Assembly: GCA_036362985.1 (NCBI GenBank)
Contig: JAYGXS010000003.1
Span: 62,625,561-62,689,560, forward strand
DNA length: 64,000 nt
Source of the DNA: Ligula intestinalis
Lineage: Eukaryota > Platyhelminthes > Cestoda > Diphyllobothriidea > Diphyllobothriidae
Direction of reading: 5' to 3'
Notes under the pieces: generated by a model
Databases searched by the model: none
What the model saw: only the letters and a program-made list of their open reading frames with translations
Told to the model about the DNA's origin: nothing
Part shown: positions 59,141 through 64,000 of the stretch, piece by piece
How positions within the stretch are numbered: position 1 is the stretch's first letter
How the letters are laid out: each line of letters begins with the position of its first letter
Program-made: the position numbers and the translations under genes

Positions 59141-62100
59141 TGTACTTACTTGTACTTGTACTTGTAACGGCATTCACCTCGGGCGGGTTGAGCCGGCATC
59201 AGTTTTGACGTTGACTGCATCATGAATCACAGCTGTCCAGGCGCGTCGATCTTGTGCCTGTTCACACGAGAGCACCATCCATTCACGGTTCCACTGGCGT
59301 AGGCCGTAGACGCATGGGCCGGAAACTGACGACAGATCCTGCTTGACCGTTGCTGTCCAAGTTTTCAGCTGCCCGCCGCGACGTTTGCGCCAGGTGGGGG
59401 GAGGCGTCGCCACAAGCAGGTCACGAATCAGCTCACCATCATCACGCCGGGACGCATGCCCGAACCACCGAAGTCGTTTCTGAAGCAGGAGTGGAGGGAG
59501 AGCGTCCAGGTGACAGCGTCGGCGGAGATCGGAGCAGCGAACTCGGTCGACGCGTCGGTGACGAAGGATGCGGCGTAGGCAGTCATTGTCAAACACCTCA
59601 AGGCACCTCATGTCCTCAACACGCATAGGCCATGTCTCTCCGCCATAGAGCAGGATAGATCGAACCACTGCTTGGTAAACACGGGACTTTGTGCGTAGTG
59701 ATATTTCCCTTCTATTCCATAGAGGAGCGCACAGTCGGTAGAAGGCAGATCGGGCACGGTTGACGCGTGATACAACCTCGTCGACACCTTGACCCGTTTC
59801 CGTGATCAAAGAGCCTAAGTATCTAAACGAGTCGACCTTTTCGAGAGGAGCGCCGTCGAGAAAAATAGGAGTGACAGATGTAGGGGGCACACAGGAGAGC
59901 ATGACTTGGGTCTTAGTCGCGTTTAGGCGTAATCCGATGGATCGGGCACGCTCATTAACCTTGTCCAACGCCTGCTGAACTGCATTACAGTTGTCGCCAA
60001 AGAGGACGACGTCATCAGCATACGCCAAGTCAGTCACCCATTTCGAGCGATCAAACTGCACTCCCGGGAAGTCATCCAGTGCTTTGGTCATGATCCAGTC
60101 CACCGCATAGTTAAACAGGGTTGGTGAAAGGGCACAACCTTGGCGGACGCCCATCCTGACGCTAAAGGCTTCCGTGTCACCGTTCTGCGTCCTCACCCGT
60201 GTGGAAGTGCCACGATAGTATGCCTGCATGAGATTGAGAAGCTTAGGTGGTAGGCCGTCCGTCCTCATTATGTTCCACAGCGAACTGCGATCAACAGAGT
60301 CAAATGCGGCAGCAAAGTCGATGAAGCATAGAACAGTGGGTTGTTGGTGACCCCATCTCAGTTCCAGTACACGGCGGAGATTGAAGATCTGGTCGGTGCA
60401 GCCACGACCTGGTCGAAATCCACTCTGGTTTGGGCGGGTGCGCTGGTCTCTCGCAGTTTGGAAACGTTTGAGAAGAAGAGACGTGAATGTCTTCGCCGCT
60501 ACATCGATAAGGCTAATGCCTCTGTAATTTCTGCACGCTCGTCTGTTGCCTTTTTTAAACAAGGGGAGGATCACTGCTTTTCTCCAGTCAGAGGGCACAA
60601 CTTCGCTGTCCCATATCTTGGCAAATATTTGTTGTAGCCAGGGCCCAATAACCTCGGGTGCACATTTAAAGAGCTCCGGCGGGAGGTCATCCTCACCAGG
60701 TGCCTTGTTGTTGCGTAGCCTCAAGAGAATGGAGACAACTTCCTCTACACTGGGTGGCTCTGTGTTGCACTCATACAGATGGTGGGGATCGTCCGCATTG
60801 GGCGACAGGTCAGACATCACAGGGGGATCATGGTTAAGGTGGTCACAGAAATGTTCGCGCCATCTCTCTAACCGGTCATCGACCTTAGTGATTACAGCAC
60901 CGTTGCGATCCAGTAAAGTCTCGGTGGTGTTCCCCGAACCTCTGCTGGCCTGCTTCAAGAGTCGGTAGAGCTTGTGGGTGTCACCTCTGGTAGCTGCTCG
61001 CTCTGTTTCCGTGGCAAAGTCGCTCCAGTAGGCGTTCCTATCGGCTCGGATGGCCCTTGTCGTTTGGCGCCGCAGCTCTCTGTAAGTGGGGGAGCCAGTG
61101 AGTCTGGCTCGGCCGGCCTCCTCAGCTAACTCAAGCGTGGGTCTAGTGATCCAGTCGCGATGTCGCCGTCGGGTTTTGCCCAGATGGGTGTATGCCAGCT
61201 CTGACATCGCGGCCTTCAGGGACTGCCACGCGGGCTCTGGGTCCGCTCGGGCGTCAGGGTACAGGCCGTCGAAACGGTTCTGGAGTGCTAAGTGGAAGGC
61301 GTCGCCAGCAGAGGACTTCAGCTTTGCAACATCGATCCGCTGTGGTCGGGAGGGTCTGTGAATAGCTCTCAAACGCAAGCGAAGGGTTGCCCGCTGTAGG
61401 ACATGGTCCGATGCATGAGCGTTTCCTGTATCAGCACCACGGTAAGCTCGACAATCCAAGACCGAGCTGGCCCAGCGTGCTCGGACAAGGATGTGATCTT
61501 TTTGGGCCTGGGTATGCCCGTCATTTGAGTACCAAGTGACAAGGTGGTGGCGCGGATGATCAAAACGGGTGCTTGACACAACGAGGCGGTTAGACGATGC
61601 GAAGTTGACAAGGCACTCACCGTTGGCACACTGCGCTCCGATAGCAAATTTGCCTAGCACATGACGGGTTCCAGCGTCACACACACCTGGTCGGGCGTTC
61701 CAGTCACCAGCAATGACGAGTAGATCGCTTCTTGCGATGCGGTCAACTGTCGCTGGAGGTCACCGTAGAAGTCATCTTTTATGCTGTCATCAGCAGCCAG
61801 AGTAGGCGCATATACCGAGATGATGGAAACGTTGACTGGGGCACTTTTCAAACGGACCCAAGCGATCCGCGGTGAGACAGCCTCCCACTCTAGCAGACTC
61901 GAGTGAAATTCGTCGGCCAAAGCTATAGCGACACCATACAGTCCAGAGTTGTCGGACACACCACTGTGGTAGAGATGGTACGCAGAGTCAGTTCTTGGTA
62001 CTTGCAGCATTTTGTGGCCAGTGCCAGGTAGGCGGACCTCAGAGAGACACGCCACACCAACACGGTATTCAGAAAGGGATTTGGCTGTTAACAGTTGGGC

Positions 62101-62413
62101 GCCGTCATCCCTCAAAGTTTGAACATTCCAGCCTGCAATTCGCAATCCGGCATCAGCTCGCAGATTTAACACCCGTCCCGCGATGCCAAGAGGATGGGGC
62201 GCGTCGGTTCCCGCGGACGCCGTAGCAGAGATCGTATGTTGCGTATAGTTGTGATTCATGAAAGTGTAGAAAGTCAAGAAAGTCAATTCCATGTTTCGTG
62301 GAGAAAAGGGGATTGGCGCTAGATCCCCAGTCTTGCTCCCCTACCAGAGCCCCGTTAGCCAAGCAAAAGCAAGTTTCCGGCGCGCACCAGCTTGGAGGTG
62401 GGGTTGGATTTTA
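59141..62413 (-). mobile_element. RTE-clade non-LTR retrotransposon, full length
   Basis: 3273 bp between two copies of AGCCACG. In order on the minus strand: a 5' region of about 120 bp, an AP-type endonuclease, a reverse transcriptase, almost no 3' untranslated region and a 3' tail of ACAAGT-type units (59141-59165). A short 3' end with a microsatellite and a length of 3.2-3.3 kb are typical of RTE elements. The high GC relative to the AT-rich host and the almost intact frame point to a recent insertion. Confidence 0.9.
59174..62292 (-). pseudogene. RTE polyprotein: AP endonuclease and reverse transcriptase, one frameshift
   Basis: The protein nicks target DNA and copies the element RNA onto it. 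Endonuclease (frame 62292 downward): AGWNVQTL at residues 53-60, LSEVR 83-87 (catalytic Glu), YAPT 161-164. Near 61750-61756 one base is missing. The frame then changes and continues as DLLVIAGDWNARPG, then ASDH (last nuclease motif). The RT frame of 836 codons from 61684 has GEDDLPPELF about 330-340, FIDFAAAFDS 454-463 (motif A), GVRQGCALSP 512-521 (motif B), AYADD 554-558 (motif C) and the C-terminal RLRWFGH segment. It ends at TGA 59174. All catalytic residues I looked for are present. The start ATG at 62292 is the first in the frame, but an initiation farther in is possible. Confidence 0.9.
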
Positions 62414-62420
62414 CGTGGCT
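62414..62420. repeat. 7-bp target site duplication, 5' copy
   Basis: CGTGGCT on the plus strand (AGCCACG on the minus) marks the 5' edge of the RTE insertion. It pairs with 59134-59140. Confidence 0.7.
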
Positions 62421-62950
62421 GCCGGCTGTCGGCCCTTCTTATCTCTCTCCGCCCAACCTTTTGCTCCGTTTGGAGCCGATGTTAGCCTTTTGCGGAGCGC
62501 TTGGCAGGCGGGATGAAAGTCCATGGCTCTGTTTAGTGTGCCAGTCGAGGACCAACTTTCAAGCAGCAATCTGGCCATCTTTCCGTTAGCTCGGCTTATT
62601 ACGCTTGCTTTTTCAAAGGCGAATTTGTGTTTTTTCTGCTTTGCGTGGTCATAGACCAAAGTCAGCTTATCCTCGCGGTTGATTGCGAGCTGATGCTCAT
62701 GCAACCTTGTGCCAAGGCGGCTGCCCGTTTCACCGAAATACCTTGCAGTGCAGTCTTGGCATGGTATGATATAGACCACAGCTGATTGTTTTGTCGGAGC
62801 TAGCGGGTCTTTCGGCCTCATGAGTTGCTGTCTGATGGTTGATTCCGGTCTATGAGCCACACCGATCCCTAATGGTTTCAGGATTTTTGCAGCCGCCTCT
62901 GATAAATTCTTCACGTAAGGGATTGCGAGCCAGAACTTAGGGTCACCTAT
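62421..62950 (-). pseudogene. PLE GIY-YIG endonuclease, 5'-truncated but open
   Basis: The frame is open from about 62.95 kb (VEIGDPKFWLAIPYVKNL) to the RTE junction. It contains IGVAHRPESTIRQQLMRPKD (linker), VVYIIPCQDC (the GIY part) and YFGETGSRLGTRLHEHQ (YFG for YIG, then the conserved R and H). Then FAFEKASVI, LLLESWSSTGTLNRAMD (the conserved E in LLESW) and ALRKRL. It is the most intact GIY-YIG domain in the window. The RT is missing by truncation. The lineage differs from the 31.8 and 55.3 kb copies. The RTE insertion cut it 42 codons before its end. Confidence 0.8.
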
Positions 62951-62969
62951 TTCGACCGCTCATTGTGCT

Positions 62970-63080
62970 GCTTCTTAAGATGATGCGACAGAGCTGTTGA
63001 AACGAAGGCTGAATAAACTTTGGTCTCAGAAATCGTCTTCTCCTCTTCCTCTTCCGGGGATGATGTAAGGAATATTTTAT
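62970..63080 (+). repeat. Inverted copy of the PLE 3' tail
   Basis: Plus strand: GATGATGCGACAGAGCTG then GAAACGAAGG (62979-63009), followed by CTGAATAAACTTTGGTC and the C/T-rich run CTTCTCCTCTTCCTCTTCCG with GGGATGATGTAAGG. It matches the minus-strand tail at 59017-58915. CGACAG and CTGTTG can pair as stem II of a hammerhead fold. Confidence 0.7.
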
Positions 63081-63089
63081 CTGGACCTC

Positions 63090-63730
63090 GAAGTTTCTCC
63101 CATATTCTTAACTACCTAGTCAAATTTCTTCATGACTTTGGCCTGCAGAACTCACTCCACTGTATGACGCAAATCAGTCCTGTCTGTCGTGCAAAGTCAT
63201 AAAATCCATGGAACATGCGAACTGAGTTAAAGTTGTTTTGTGCGTTAAGGGTGGGATCTGATAATTATCTCCGCAAGACGCACTCGGTCTCTCAGTCTGA
63301 GGTTGATTAAATGCGGCATTCTGTGTAACTCTCATTACGTAACACTTGTGTTTAGTCTCAAAAGTTATGCCCCGACAACTGGCGACAATCTCATAAATAG
63401 ACTATTTTCATATCTGGAGGCGGAGACTCTTGCAATACCGAAATCATAAAAATGGCAGTCTTGTAGGCAGGATAAATTGAACTGACATGAAGCTATTTTT
63501 GAGAAACGAAAGTGAAAAAAATAGAGTGACACTGTTCACTTGTTTCAATACATTAAAAATCATAAATAGGCACGTTATTTGAAGTAGAGGAAAAAAGGGT
63601 CTGTACAGGAGCTTAGAAGGAAAACCAATGGCACTGATTACATACCCTGGACGAAAAATAGATTGTTAAATTTGACTGGCACAATGGACGCCACTGAATG
63701 TACTATTTCAGTTGACAACTTTGAGAACCA
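63090..63730. other. AT-rich DNA, nothing recognised
   Basis: No coding frame above chance and no RNA gene or repeat seen. Confidence 0.4.
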
Positions 63731-63734
63731 AACC

Positions 63735-63890
63735 TGTAACCCTAGTCCCGATTGTAAACTATTAAAATGGTACTCACCTTTAACCCTACTTGTAAAACTA
63801 ACCTCCACCCTAACCCGCAACCTCTAACTCTAACCCTAGCTCTAGTACTAACATCTAAACCTAACCTTACGTCGAATATTGACCCTAATG
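63735..63890 (+). repeat. Degenerate telomere-like repeat (TAACCC type)
   Basis: Units such as GTAACCCTAG, TTAACCCTAC, CTAACCTCCA, CTAACCCGCA, CTAACTCTAACCCTAG and CTAAACCTAACC are spread over about 150 bp. The perfect unit CCCTAA (TTAGGG on the other strand) is the telomere repeat of most animals, flatworms included. The copies here are few and divergent, so this is an interstitial relic or a simple repeat, not a chromosome end. Confidence 0.55.
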
Positions 63891-64000
63891 TTGATAATTG
63901 AGGGAAACATGATAGGGAATGAGCTGAAAGGGAGGTGGTTACCTAAGCCTATCAAAATGCCGCAATGTGGTTCTTCTTGGGAGTAGATGGTACATTAAAC

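Larger units (their letters stand above)
58915..63085 (-). mobile_element. PLE 3' end with inverted tail, split by an RTE insertion
   Basis: On the minus strand this reads: truncated PLE start near 62.95 kb, endonuclease down to 62421, RTE element (62413-59141), rest of the PLE (59140 to about 58915). The tail with GCTGAATAAACTT or CCTGAATAAACTT, then CCTCTTCCGGGGATGATGT, is present twice. It lies on the minus strand at 58985-58915 and on the plus strand at 63010-63080, so the truncated 5' end carries an inverted copy of the 3' tail. The outer limits are where the two tails stop matching, after GTAAGGAATA. Confidence 0.75.

Noticed and set aside
60546..60968. 140-codon plus-strand frame antisense to the RTE RT
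   Set aside because: Shadow of a GC-rich coding strand. The minus strand has the full set of RT motifs.
1..64000. CRISPR arrays, bacterial operons, phage or integron features
   Set aside because: No regular direct repeats with spacers, no ribosome binding sites upstream of co-oriented frames, and coding density far too low for a prokaryote.

Overview
This window looks like AT-rich, gene-poor intergenic DNA from a metazoan nuclear genome, most likely a flatworm (platyhelminth). The evidence is the resident elements: an RTE-clade LINE, a degenerate CR1-like LINE, and many decayed Penelope-like elements (PLEs) with GIY-YIG endonuclease domains. A mariner relic and a tRNA-derived sequence with a B box are also present. 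The assignment rests on family resemblance judged by eye. There are no operons, no bacterial features, and no host gene I can support. Long open frames occur only inside mobile elements.

Layout. 2.6-6.3 kb: three broken PLE endonuclease copies, two in inverted orientation to each other, one flanked by inverted arms of about 270 bp. 6.3-18.4 kb: AT-rich DNA with no recognisable content. 18.7-22.65 kb: a decayed CR1-like LINE whose ORF1 has two in-frame stops, whose endonuclease N-terminus is deleted and whose RT is frameshifted. 24.4-25.95 kb: a foldback structure made of PLE endonuclease/tail sequence. 26.0-27.7 kb: unassigned repeat plus another PLE endonuclease. 30.1-30.6 kb: a GC-richer block I cannot name. 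31.3-32.4 kb: PLE copy with hammerhead-like cores at both ends in opposite orientation. 33.2-37.2 kb: two PLE reverse transcriptase copies, the second close to full length with motifs A, B, C (YVDD) and a GIY-YIG domain. 41.1-42.7 kb and 45.4-46.1 kb: two further PLE copies, the first with an imperfect inverted-repeat cassette. 48.9-53.6 kb: a dispersed repeat, twice as an inverted pair. 53.87-54.65 kb: an internally deleted mariner with long TIRs. 55.1-55.8 kb: PLE endonuclease copy. 57.06-57.8 kb: LINE RT fragment. 58.9-63.1 kb: a PLE into which a full-length RTE element has inserted, with a 7-bp target duplication. 63.6-63.9 kb: degenerate telomere-like repeat.

The most interesting signals are: (1) the RTE-in-PLE nest, where removing the RTE and one copy of the 7-bp duplication restores an open PLE frame that ends on a TGA lying inside a hammerhead-like core; (2) the recurrence of hammerhead-ribozyme-like cores (CTGANGA ... 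GAAA) at the tails of several PLE copies; and (3) the repeated architecture in which a 5'-truncated PLE carries an inverted copy of its own 3' tail at the truncated end. The RTE itself is nearly intact: I see one frameshift.
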